Shown in pieces: positions 12,299 through 22,839 of a stretch of 64,000 nucleotides of DNA (the first letter of the stretch is position 1; every line of letters starts with the position of its first letter). The notes below the pieces were generated by a model that saw only the letters and a list, made by a program, of their open reading frames with translations, was not told the origin of the DNA and made no database searches. The stretch lies in assembly GCA_014529385.2 (NCBI GenBank), contig CM043966.1, positions 88,254,587-88,318,586 on the forward strand. Direction: 5' to 3'. A program made the position numbers and the translations under genes. The DNA comes from Adiantum capillus-veneris (taxonomy: Eukaryota > Streptophyta > Polypodiopsida > Polypodiales > Pteridaceae).

Positions 12299-13144
12299 CT
12301 AATTTTTTGTTTTTGAACTTGGGGCATCGGTTTTTTTCTCTTCAATTATGGGTTCGTTCGTCATTCTTTGAGCTTGGGCTCGCGTCACTGCCTGAATAGG
12401 TATTATTGTTTCGTTTTTTGACCCTCCACTGGAAGGCACTGCTTCCAGCATGTTCAAGGTGGTTTTTGCTCCTTTTCTCGTGTTCTTAGGGCAATCATGA
12501 ATCAAATGAGTAACTCCACACTCGGTGCAATATGCGTTGACTCTAATGATTTCATCGTGAGGACAATCTCTTAGCCAATGGTCTCCACCACACTTGTAGC
12601 AGGGTCCTTTAGGCTGTTGAGGTGCTCTTTGAGCTCTTCTTTGTTGGTATGCATGTCTCTACCCACCCATGCCTCCGTTTGCTATGAACAACAATGTTCG
12701 TTCATCCAAGCTATATCTTCCTTCTCCTGCTGCCTGTGCAGCTGTTCGTGGTCCTGTATTTCCTATCATGCTCCATGGTTCTGGTGTTGACGGTTCTTCC
12801 AGTGGATAATAGACAAGATTTGTCGCATATCCACTGGGATCTTCATAATATGCATGCATAGGCACCAAAGCCTTCTCTTATGATTTGGTTACATTTGGTG
12901 TGTATCTTATGCCGATCAGTCGTAATCCTGGTAGGGGTGGTTTTTGCCCCAACACTGGTTGTGGTCTTTCTACACCTACAGGTCCTGGTAGGTTGCCTGC
13001 TTGATACCTAGGCATAGGTGGAACTTGAGGAGATGCTACCTGAGCTTGGGGAGCATAAGGTCTCTCTCACACATATCCCTTCTTATAATAACATTCTTTC
13101 GTCCCGTGGTTTGTCCATTTTTGTTCAATAGCACACCACTTGGG
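12299..13144 (-). pseudogene. Element 1 gag nucleocapsid region with CCHC zinc knuckles
   Basis: Two clear C-X2-C-X4-H-X4-C knuckles lie close together at about 12611-12491: CYKCGGDHWLRDC and CTECGVTHLIHDC. A third, degenerate one (CAIEQKWTNHGTKEC, second Cys replaced by Glu) is read at about 13132-13088. The region between is Pro-rich. Nucleocapsid knuckles bind the element RNA during packaging. Stops near 13145, 13070, 12882 and 12659 break the frame. Confidence 0.75.
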
Positions 13145-13914
13145 CTATTTAGCGTGGGGTTTGGCGTACAAGTTAATATTTTTTAGCACTTCCTCTACAA
13201 GCTGCTCCTGGTTTACAGCTACTTCTCCTTTCGGTGTTGTCTTAGAAGAGTTGCTTCCACTTTGTTGTGAGGATGAATCGTCGTCAAGATCCTTGAACTC
13301 ACCCTCTTTGTAGACCGCACAATTGTCTACAAGGTAAAGAGCCTCCTTAGTTAACTCATTTAACGTCATGCTCCTCTTCATATGTAAGTCCTTCTGGAGA
13401 TCTGCATTTTTCAGTCCTTGAATAAATATAAGCATGAGTCTGTACTGAGTTGGCAGTTCTTCCACAGGGCAGAACTTAACATATCTTTTTAGTCGTAGGG
13501 CTACCTTTCTCACAGATTCGCCTTCTTTCTGTATGAATTTATGTATTTGTGAGAGTGTATTATGAGGTATTCCCCTTTGTGAGAATTCCTCCATAAACTC
13601 GTCAAACACCTCCTCCATAGAATCAAAGTCTCTACGCTCCATAGAGTCAAACCAAGAGCTGCATCCTCCTCTAGGGTTAGTCCAAACCCTGCAAATTGGG
13701 TAGGGAATTCTAACACCTCTTCCACTCTAATTACACGCACAAAGGCTGCTACATGATCTCTAGGATCTCTGTTTCCGGTGTATTTCTTGTTTACCCATTT
13801 TTGCACTTGAGAAGGTCTAATTCTACGATGTTCTACAAATCTCATCATTGGATCTCCTTGTCCCAATCTATATACCTCTTCTGGTCTTCTGTAGTAGGAT
13901 GGTTCCTCTCCCAA
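13145..13914 (-). pseudogene. Element 1 gag capsid core
   Basis: Retrotransposon gag core: YTGNRDPRDHVAAF, then FDSMERRDFDSMEEVFDEFMEEF, then YRLMLIFIQGL. This domain assembles the particle. The two overlapping frames (13914-13510 and 13642-13145) join at about 13651-13655, where a single T appears lost from the codons for Leu-Trp (a WFDSM-like motif is expected). That 1-bp deletion is enough to abolish gag. Confidence 0.85.
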
Positions 13915-14777
13915 TGGTGCTCCTAAGCCATAATTTCTAACAGTTCTTGCAAGAGATGGTTCATCTCTTTGAACTCGTTCTATGGGTGGTCTTCCAGGCT
14001 CTGTTGACCCTTGAGTCTTTGGATTATTCTCTCCTTGATACCGTGAATAGAGTGGTGGTTCTTGTAAATCCCTTAGCCCTCGTGCAACTTGATAACCATA
14101 TTGATTTTGATATCGTTCTAAAGTTGCACTCTATCAAATCCATGCCTGCAATGATGGTTGAGTTGTTGGTTGATTTTGGTTGTTGAATGTTTGATGTCGG
14201 GTAGAATGTGAGGTCGCGTCATACTCCTTTGAAAAGGGATTTGTCGACTTGTTAGGGGTGTAGGTGGCTCTTGGCACTTCATCGGGGGCATATGTTGATG
14301 CTCTTGGGAGAATACTGTTGCCTTTTCTACCTCCTCTAGGAGAATACTCGCCCGTACCTATCAACAAAAACGATATCCTTCCCCATAGCAATTTCATAAG
14401 AGAATAAGTAAAGAACCTTGTCTTTGCTTAACTCGTTTGGGTATGGTTCTTTGCAGCGAAAGTAAGAGACTATTCCCTTGCTCTCATGCTTGTAAATTCC
14501 GACATTCTCATTATAAGTTGAAACCCTGGTTGTTTTCTTATCATACATAAAAATCGCTCCAGGTCGATCAATGTTTGGAGGCGGTTCTTGAGTTTCTGAA
14601 ACCATTTTTCCTTTCGCCACGTTATCTCCATATCTATTGTAATCCTCAGGGTTACTAACTATCAGATAGTGGTTCCCCTTTTCGTCTCGGAATCTATCTC
14701 CATCATCATAGACTTGAATTATCTCCAGTCTCTGAGCTGTCCTTTCTTCAATACAAATACACTTGTGTCCTTGATAG
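13915..14777 (-). pseudogene. Element 1 gag N-terminal region, downstream part
   Basis: Coding-like frames continue gag upstream of the capsid core: 14620-14336 (IFMYDKKTTRVSTYNENVG) and 14397-14134, with a frameshift at about 14340. The segment upstream of the 14620 Met reads on without a stop to 14778, where it meets the inserted element. The rest of the N-terminus is at 18695-19012. Confidence 0.65.
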
Positions 14778-16187
14778 TTAGGAAAAATATGAACCCTCTA
14801 GGGGCCCTTTGGGATTAAGCTTAATTAGAGGCCAACCAATCGGAAGAGGGTGGTGGACACACTCTATACCCTCAAAAAAGTAGGGGGACAAGGTAGCCTT
14901 ACACCTCTTAATGGCCTCTTACCTAGTGAGCAGGTAAGGGAGGTGGCTAGGGGAAAGGGAGGGAAGGGGGGGGGGGACCACTTTGACCTTTTTCCCCCCA
15001 CTTTTTGGCCCGGATTTACAAATACACTAAAAATTTCAAATTTCAAATTTTCCCTCCTTAAAAGGTCCCCTAACCTATTTCATGGTCAAAAAAGTATTTT
15101 TGACCTCCAAAAGTCAAAAACGTGCACTAATAAATTCCAAAAAATTATTTTTTTTCAAAAAAATTCAAAACATCATTTTCCACCCTCCAAAGTCCTTCCA
15201 AACCTATTCTATAGCCAAAAAGTGATTTTCTCTCTCTACAAACCCTTTTCCAAGCTCTCCATGGCTGCAACAACCACATGCACCCCTATAGTCCAGCGTT
15301 ATCTCTCTGCTAGCTTTCTCCCATCTCCATTGTAGCACCAAGCAAGCTTCTCCCCCATCTCTTCCCCTTGCCCACCACATAGTTCCACACCAAGCTAGCT
15401 CCTCTCCCTTCTCTCACCTCCATTACAGCATGAAAACAAGATTCTCCTCCTTCTGCTTTCATTCGCTCGCACTACATGGAAACCTCTACTCCCAAAGGTG
15501 GAAAAAGCATCAACTCACATGACTTGCATACCACAAGAACAGGAGATGCGAATAGTGCATGGGCATTGCAAGGATTCATCTCCAACATAAAAATAGAATG
15601 GTGAGAAAACTACCCTTGTAGCTTACATTCAAAGCTTAAGATCATCTCCATCTTTAAGTTTATCATGCTGGAGGGAATTAACCTCTTTATGGCTTTCAAT
15701 GTTCAGGCTTCACACCTCATAACATTGGGTGGTGCTATTTTTTTGATGGCTTTGGTGCACCATCTATAGTTTTGTAGCATGTGATTGAGTCTCACGATGT
15801 AAGTAAGTTGTGTTATCTATGGAGAGTCATCAAAGATTTTTCTTATAATTTATTCTTTGTATAGTTTTCATTAGATTATTAGAATGATATCATTTTGTAC
15901 TTTATAACTTTGTGCTCACATAATCTGTTGTTTACTTACAGAGTCAACTTGTTTTGAGAGGACATGAGCAAGCAACCATGTGCAGAGATGGAAATCACCC
16001 TATTTTTGTTCCGTGAGGAACCTTTCACTACCGTGTTAAAAGATTTTGATAAGAATAGTAGGATTTTTGTAGAATCTTGAACCAATAGGTACTCTCTAGG
16101 AGCTCTTAGAAAAGCCATCCCTATAGTACTACTATCTTCCCTAGTGTCATGGACACACAAATACTCGTGTATATGAATCTCTAGATG

Positions 16188-16246
16188 ACAAGGGCGCGCA
16201 AATTGGCCATCCAAAATTTTTGGATGGCCAATTTGCGCGCCCTTGT
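16188..16246. repeat. 59-bp near-perfect palindrome (29-bp arms)
   Basis: The left arm at 16188-16216 (begins ACAAGGGCGCGCAAATTGG) and the right arm at 16218-16246 are perfect inverted copies separated by one T. This is inside the gag-splitting insert, close to its middle. The GC-rich arm tips stand out in an AT-rich setting. Confidence 0.95.
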
Positions 16247-18049
16247 GGCCCCTCATGTTGAGGGTCCCTGGGGCCCTAAAATGACAAGTATGATATTTTT
16301 TTTTATGCATGGCCATAATTCAAGAGCTTCTAGTGTTCAATTGGCTTTGAATCTGTCTGGGCTTGTCTCACATAAATTTGTTCATCTCGTCGCGCTCTTC
16401 GACCATAAAGTGATGCAAAAAAATCATATCCTACTCGGATTCTCCTAAAATCAACGTGCAAGTTGGCAATTTCTTTAAAAATGATGTAAAACAGACATTT
16501 CTTACTTTTTCCTTAATCTACGGGCTCGAACGAGCATTAAAACCATGGAATCTGAAAATACTCAGAGAACCAATGTTTTTTATTGTGTTAAGGACTGCAT
16601 TTCCTACATATAAAACTTTTTCAAAATCTCACCCTAACACCTTCAAAAGTGGCTTCCAAGGAGTGCCCTAGATAAAAAATTAAAACTGAAGGAAAACAAT
16701 CAGAATGAACTCCTAGACTGTGTACAAGCTTTAAAATAACCAAAATTTCTTTTTCAAAAAAGTGATTGCTAAAAATTTGAAAATAGACCACCCTTGAACT
16801 TCCCACAATGATAGAAATCAAAGAGTTCAAGGAGAGGTCTGGTGTCACAAGTGCAAGGTAGGAATCTAATCGAGGTTTATTCCGTCAACATCTCTTATAC
16901 TTTATTATGTCTTCTCATGTACAATCTTACCAAACAAAAACAAACTTACACTTTAAATGACTACAAATTTTATTTAACTTATCAAACAATCTAAAATATG
17001 GTAGACCTAGAGTGCTCTTACACATCAACAAACAAAAAAGTCCAAATTTCTTCTCATTAACTTTGATAAACATACATCTGTGAACAACTTCCAAGGAGTA
17101 GTGCGGTCATAGTTCTTACATCCATTCCATGACATGGTATGCTCCTGGGGTGACCTATCACATAAAAATATCTTTGGTAGGAGTGCCCTCATGTTAGGAA
17201 AGGGTGTGTTGCTGCTGATGAAAAGTTTTTGCATTGTCCTACTAGGGATCTATCCATGTTAGCATAATGATTTTTGGTGTAGTGGGAGCCACATTGCCAC
17301 TGAGGAGAGCTTTGTGCCACCGTAAAAGCTTCATGTTATGCCAGTTCCTTGAGCCATTCTTGCAAACAACGCCACTCAACTAGCATAGCAAGAGGTCACC
17401 TTGTAACAAAAACATGTATGAATTCAACATTTGCAAGCTATATAATGAAGACACTTGTTAAGTTTATGTTGTACAAAATTTGCAAGTATTTCTATCTAAC
17501 TGGGAATAAACAATCATAAAATATACATTAGGATGAGATTACCACTCCTAATAAGCATGGATTTGAAGCACCTACCTGCAAGATGTAACAAAGAAGACTG
17601 TTTTAGAGGAAAAGTGGTGACACTTGGCCTCTCTAACCTGCAGCCTTTCACTATTTGTGCATAAAAGAAACCTTTGTGCCAAGCACTACAAAACAAGTAT
17701 AGGCAACACCTTAGATTTCAAAGTTTATGATAAGAAGAACACAATCAAAAGTAAGAAGTATACTGTTACCTTGCATAAAGGGGTGTTTTATTCAAATATG
17801 TGATGGTATTGGCAAGATATTGAAGAACCATCAACATTCATCTCACTGATGGTACGACGTTCCTGGGATGACCTCTGCTCATCCTCACATGCGACCTTCG
17901 GTGCAAACGTTGCGAACAAGCAACTATGTATGCATACGCTTTGTGATGTCCTTGAGCACCATGGTAGATGTTTCATGAGGAAGCAAAGGATGAAAAGAGA
18001 GAGGGGGGAGGGAGAGAGAGGAACATGGGAGGAGACAAGGGGGTAGTGG

Positions 18050-18051
<2 letters not shown>

Positions 18052-18129
<78 letters not shown>
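18052..18129. repeat. (GA)n microsatellite, about 78 bp
   Basis: Uninterrupted GA dinucleotides flanked by purine-rich degenerate GGGAGA sequence to about 18280. The Ser/Leu and Arg/Glu repeat reading frames here are artefacts. Confidence 0.98.
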
Positions 18130-18132
<3 letters not shown>

Positions 18133-18694
18133 AGGAGGAGAGAAGGGGGTAGGGAGGGAGAGGGAGGAACATGGGAGAGAAGGGGACAATAGGGGAGAGG
18201 GAGAGAGAGGGGAGGAGGAGGAGAGAAGGGGGCAAGGAGGGAGAGGAGAGGGAGAAAGGAGAGAGGAGGAAGAGAGAAGAAAGGTTTTTTTTTTGGGGGA
18301 GTTTTTTTTTTGAAAATTTGGACTTTTAGTGCTTGCAAGTTTAAAAAAAGGTCAAAAAATAATTTTTTGATATGGATATATGTTGGAGGGGAGTTTTAAG
18401 TCAAAAATAAGTAAAAATAACTTTTTTTTAAAAAAGTCAAATTTTGGCTCTTAGTGATCCACGTTTTTTATGATGTGGCCACACCTCTTTACTCCCTTCA
18501 CTTTCAAAAAGCTAGAGAGAGAAGGTGACCTCCTAGGTCCACATCTTACATGTGTCTTAAAAAAAGGCTAGAAAAGCCTACTCAAAACTAGCTTCTTGAA
18601 TTCCCTTGTCCCCTTAACCCTACACACCATTAGCCTTATTCCATAAAAATTAGGATTCCTTACAAGGCCCATGCAAGGTTCATATTTCTCCTAA

Positions 18695-19012
18695 TGCTAG
18701 GGCTCCCCTCGAGTTTGTTCCTTCCAAGAAGATCATAGTGAACTTGGAATCATTCAAAGGATTCAGGGAGGTGCTTCCTCCTGGCATTGGTCCGTCATAG
18801 GTGAAACCTCTTGGCTGTTGACTACCCATCATGAAGAAGGATTTGTCTGATGAAGTGTCAGTATCACTACCCTCCTCAATAATCGGTGCTAGTGGATCTA
18901 GCCTTGCCTGAGTTACACTCTCCTCGGTGGACACTAAGCTACCTTGGTCACCTGCCACCTTTCCGTCTCTAAAAATGTATCTTCCTGATCTTAAATTCAT
19001 CAAACTTAGCAA
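18695..19012 (-). pseudogene. Element 1 gag start
   Basis: Begins at the ATG at 19012 or at the in-frame ATG four codons later (MNLRSGR). The NLRSGR start is common in plant gypsy gag proteins. The frame runs without a stop to the border of the insert. It continues logically with 14777 leftward. Confidence 0.7.
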
Positions 19013-20798
19013 TGCAATTTATTACAAATCCAACCACTCACCTGGCAAAGGATCAGTCTTCGCACAACTTCTTGCTTTGCCACTGAATATACATGTACAC
19101 AAGCGTTTAATTTCGGCAATCGAATCAAAGCATTTAACCGCTAGAGGTGATCTTAGTAATGATTAGTATAACTAGAGAGTTAACCTCAACCACTACTGTA
19201 TTTAATACACTGTTGATGTTATGGATTAGGTCTGCTAATCTGGAACTATACTTCCCTCGGATGTTGGTCAATTTACCTGTAAAGTCTTAATTCTATCTTT
19301 GCTTCGTCAAAAGGTCAAACAAGGTCCAAATTCACTTCTGAAAGAAGTTCTGGAACCCGTAAGCCAAATGGAACCTCATTGTATAAGCTCAGTCAAATTT
19401 TCTCTTCACTAAGGCCCAGTAGACATCCTACGCGTAGGATATCTCCTGCTCTATTTTACATGGATTTTTGCACTATGGATTCCCTTTGATGTTCTAAGTC
19501 CATAACTGTTTTTACTTTTTGATTTGGACACCTATAAGCTGGTCAATGGATCAGAAATCTGTTCCGGCAGCCTGTTGTTGGTCTTGATCAGTCTAATCAA
19601 CTTCAATTTGGACCAAAATTGACTAGGAGGCTTGCCTCAGGCTATACAACACCTTGCTATGCCTATAGTCAGTATGCGGCTTCAATTTCTTGCTTTATAC
19701 ATTCTATGTGTAGCATGTCTTTTTGCTCAGAATAGCTTCAAATGCAAAGCACGGACTCCTCTTGAGGTGTTGATCACTTTGGTATGCTCAAAACTAAGTT
19801 TGGAGTGCAAAATCACACAGATGACATCCTACGCGTAGGATGTCTTTTTGGTCTATTTGACCCAAGACTTGACCCACAGCTTCCCCTTCATGTCAGCAAC
19901 CCAGTGGCATGCTTAGATTTTGGTTTGGATTTCAAAAGTCCCCAATTTTAGCTTTCCTAGCCTTTTTCAGTCAAAAGTGCTAAAGTCTGCTTAGAACCCA
20001 ATTTTTTCACCCAAATGAGATGAAACCTCTCTCAGTCACTCAATATACCATGCAGATCATGCTCATGAAGCCATCCTATGGTTTTGGTCTTAAAATAATT
20101 CTTTGGCACAATTTGGGTAGGATGTCTGGAAATTTCTGTCTATCTGGCCTTATCCTATCAAGATATGGTTAAATTTTCACTTTCCAGGTGAAAATAGGGT
20201 AAAACCTACCTTCTGAACACACTGGTCAACTCAAAATTCCAAAAATTCCCACTAGATTAGCCTGTAGACATCCTACAGGTATGATGTCTCCTGGCTTAAA
20301 ATTAAATTTTTTCCTGACAGAGATGCTCCTGATGCTCTGCAGCTCTATCAAAAACACTCACAGTAACTTTTGGACTTAACTTCAGCTTTCAAACACACTT
20401 TTGCGTCTTTTACAACCTTGATGAATCTAACAAGCAAGTCTACATGCATGAAGTGCTCTAGATCATGAATCATGATGTTCTACTTACTCTACTCCTACTC
20501 ATCATGTGAAATGGTGATAATGGTGTTTTGGTTGCTTCCTGGCCTCTCCGGACTCTCAAGCTCTCCTCTCACCGCTTCTACCACTCAAACTCCTCCTCTT
20601 TACAACACAACTCAACTAAAACTACCTAAGTCTACCTAAGTCGAAGAATCTAGGCCAGACACACGCTCCCTAGACTCCCTCTAAGACCTAGAGAGTCCTC
20701 CACCCTCTGATCCTATCTATATGTAAAACGAGACTCTTGGCAAGCCAAAGAATCCCTATCCTCAAGGACTAGTCTTAGTCACCTACCTAAGGTTTTCG
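19013..20798 (-). other. Element 1 untranslated leader
   Basis: About 1.8 kb between primer binding site and gag start with no convincing frame. It carries the second palindrome array of element 1. Such long leaders occur in giant plant gypsy elements and usually hold packaging and dimerisation signals. Confidence 0.75.
19422..20288. repeat. Array of 22-bp palindromes, CCTAC version (element 1 leader)
   Basis: Copies at 19422-19443 (one change), 19823-19844 (perfect), 20267-20288 (altered core CAGG) and a degenerate copy at 19698-19719, plus a half-site near 20117. Same half-sites as in the 3' block 16 kb away. Confidence 0.88.
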
Positions 20799-20817
20799 TC
20801 CCCGGCAACGGCGCCAA
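20799..20817 (-). promoter_or_regulatory. Primer binding site of element 1
   Basis: Minus strand TGGCGCCGTTGCCGGGGA (20816-20799), one base from the LTR end. It has the form of primer sites in plant Ty3/gypsy elements, where a tRNA 3' end primes minus-strand synthesis. I did not establish the cognate tRNA. Confidence 0.9.
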
Positions 20818-21748
20818 TGTTGGATGGATACGCCGCAACGGACGTTAGCATAGCGAGAGCTCACCTAACAAGATTTGTCAGCTAAGGACGAAGCTCGACC
20901 CGCAAGCGTGTGGAAGCAAGCATAGGGTGTCAACCTACACTCAACTGACTCCGAACTAATTTCTACAGAGGTCTCTACCCAATGTCTAAGCTACAGCCTT
21001 CAAGAGTGCATAAGAGGAAACTTCCTACAACGCTTTCTAGAGACGAACACCCATCAAACAATCTTGAAACACCACAGAACTTGAAAGAGACCCTACTAAC
21101 ACCAATAGGTTGCTCTCCCTAAGGTCTATGAACCAAAACCCCAACCCAAAACACCTTGTGCAGAATCATGTAGGATGCTTGGCCGAAATTTGTAGGTCTT
21201 CATTTCTGAAAACTAAAGTTTCTAATGTGTAGCTCTACTCAATGCAAACGCATGGATATGCTGGAATGCAAAATCGGACAACGTATACTCACCGAATCAC
21301 TAGATGAAGCTCGTAGATGGAGCTTGCAAAACCGGACCGTATGCACGCAATGTAGGTATTGGCGTGTAGCTCTCGTAGGGGGTAACACGCTATACTTCTC
21401 CGCACTCGATTCCGACCATCGGTGCGTGCGTAGCATTAGGATGAAGCTCTCACTCTCTCTCGTACACAGTAGGCTCACTCACAGAGACCAAAACTTTTTT
21501 TTAAAATGACAAAAGGTTCTTCATTAAGGTCAAAAAGTGGTATAAATACCTTACAATTCCCAAACCCTAATGTTCCATTTTTACCATCTACTCAATCTAA
21601 ATGTCAAAACTGGGATACAATCTGGAAACTTCTGTAAGCCCCAATATTTACAAGGTGAAATGTCGGGTTTTCTCAATAAATGAATAATTACAAAAAATAA
21701 TAATATGCCGAGCAGTCATTTTCCGTAGGGTGTGTCCAGCTTCTAACA
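20818..21748 (-). repeat. 5' LTR of element 1 (931 bp)
   Basis: Bounded by TG...CA: minus strand starts TGTTAGAAGC at 21748 and ends CATCCAACA at 20818, next to the primer site. Homologous along its length to the LTR at 52053-52994 (shared GACGAAGCT.GACCCGCA near 20889 and 52128; shared GTAGCTCTACTC near 21228 and 52463). A TATA-like sequence lies at 21541-21548, followed in the sense direction by a short GA tract (21461-21447). Confidence 0.9.
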
Positions 21749-21939
21749 GTCTGTTGTGCTATGGGCGGCCACGGACAGTGACTATACTATGTTGTAAATA
21801 TACTTTGGATAGTAGTTCAAAGAGAAGAAGAGTGAGAGCAGCACGTTGAATGGCTGTTGCAGGGTAACGATTGTGTGTGTGTGTATCTCAATGTGTGTTG
21901 GTGTGTGTGCGTAGTCTTCTTTCCTACCTTCTCCATCAC

Positions 21940-22255
21940 CTGCTCACTCTACAGTGACACTGTCTCACCACAATGACATATGACATGTTGAGGCAGCCAT
22001 CTACAGAGATATTACATTTGCTCTATCAAAGGATCATGTTCTTACCCAACTACCACATGCAAGCTTTTGAGGAAGCCTTCTACAACGGGTTCTTTACATA
22101 TGATATCAAAATATTTGGCCCCACAGTCACCCTGGCAATATAAGGTACGAGTCGTACTTAAAGCTGCTAAAACCCCAAGGATTCCATTGACACAAAGACA
22201 GCTTCTACCAAAAGCAGAAGATCAAGACCTGTCATGTCAGGGACAATATGAACAC
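21940..22255 (+). pseudogene. Element C: C-terminal fragment of a 3' ORF
   Basis: Plus-strand translation at about 21986-22140 reads LLYQRIMFLPNYHMQAFEEA and on through KIFGPTVTLAI, matching the last 60 residues of the element 2 3' ORF (53043 end). Stops and a frameshift follow. 21749-21940 upstream shows no recognisable coding sequence. This is the remnant of a related element in the opposite orientation to element 1. Confidence 0.85.
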
Positions 22256-22267
22256 GGAAGGGGGGAA
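22256..22267 (+). promoter_or_regulatory. Polypurine tract of element C
   Basis: GGAAGGGGGGAA directly before the LTR start TGTTGATG. The 30 bp before it (GTCATGTCAGGGAC..) are shared with the equivalent place in element 2 (53010-53035). Confidence 0.9.
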
Positions 22268-22470
22268 TGTTGATGAACAACCACATAAAAGGAGCCTTCT
22301 CTACTTTTTGTATATGATTATTTTGGAAGCAGAATGATTATTTTGTAATATTTGAGCGGCCAATATTCTTTATGGGAACAAGCCTCTAATGAGGAATTGT
22401 ATAAAAGCCAATTTTTGTAACTCTAAGACAACTTTTGAATTAGCCAAAGCCAACTTTACTGTCCGTTGTG

Positions 22471-22533
<63 letters not shown>

Positions 22534-22760
22534 TTTTCTCCCCTACACGCTCTACAGAACCCCCATTGCGGAAGTGATATCGCCGACGTCACTTAGTAAC
22601 AACTAGGGCTTCAATCCAATGCCAAGTTTGCACGTTTCTGAAGAAAGATCCTACGAGATTTTGGGTGAGTTTTCTCGCTAATCGTGTGTCCGTTTAGTGA
22701 TTTATTCATACCTAAGGGTTCACACTGAGTAGAGCTACGGATTAGGATATTACAAATCAA
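22268..22760 (+). repeat. Element C 3' LTR, truncated
   Basis: Starts TGTTGATGAACAACC at 22268. It contains TATAAAAG at 22400-22407 and a 56-bp (GA)n tract at 22474-22529, then CCATTGCGGAAG..ATCGCCG and GAGTAGAGCTACG, which align with the sense strand of the element 2 LTR. Homology is lost at about 22760, roughly half the expected 930 bp, where LINE-like sequence takes over. Confidence 0.85.
22474..22529. repeat. (GA)28 tract in the element C LTR
   Basis: Perfect GA dinucleotides, 67 bp after the TATA box. The same place in the other two LTRs carries shorter GA tracts (52679-52705 and 21447-21461, read on the minus strand). Confidence 0.95.
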
Positions 22761-22839
22761 AAAGTGGTGACTTGTATTTTGCTGCTTGTTTTTATACGTG
22801 ATTGGTGGTTAGAGATGGGATACCAAGTCATAGTCCATA

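Larger units (their letters stand above)
14778..18694. mobile_element. 3.9 kb insertion with imperfect inverted ends, splitting gag of element 1
   Basis: The gag frame stops at 18694 and resumes at 14777. The two borders are inverted copies: TTAGGAAAAATATGAACC at 14778-14795, and the complement of 18677-18694 (17 of 18 identical), followed inward by weaker similarity (GGGCC...TT...GG.AT). Inner flanks at 15040-15130 and 18330-18480 also look like complementary AT-rich blocks with repeated TTTTTGAC. No transposase frame is visible. I could not define a target duplication. A non-autonomous TIR transposon is the simplest reading. Confidence 0.6.
1..21748 (-). mobile_element. Element 1: giant Ty3/gypsy retrotransposon, 3' end beyond the window
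   Basis: Read on the minus strand: 5' LTR, primer binding site, leader, gag, protease, RT, RNase H, integrase, second protease, Trp-rich tail, non-coding block and 3' ORF, in the same order as the second copy at 52053-64000. It already spans 21.7 kb, or about 17.8 kb after subtracting the insert at 14778-18694, and its 3' LTR is not reached. Every coding segment carries stops or frameshifts, so this copy is dead. RT-RH-INT order is that of Ty3/gypsy. The size and primer-site type recall the plant Tat/Ogre group, but I cannot place the lineage without a tree. Confidence 0.93.

Noticed and set aside
14850-15335. 161-residue plus-strand ORF in the gag insert
   Set aside because: Low-complexity Lys/Phe/Ser composition from AT-rich sequence, no recognisable domain, and no codon pattern distinguishing it from background.
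16188-16246. microRNA precursor
   Set aside because: The hairpin is perfectly paired with a 1-nt loop, unlike plant microRNA precursors, and I have no expression evidence.
17788-18338. ORFs rich in Ser-Leu or Arg-Glu repeats
   Set aside because: They are the (GA)n/(CT)n microsatellite read in several frames; the same applies at 25250-25480, 27546-27835 and 48174-48492.
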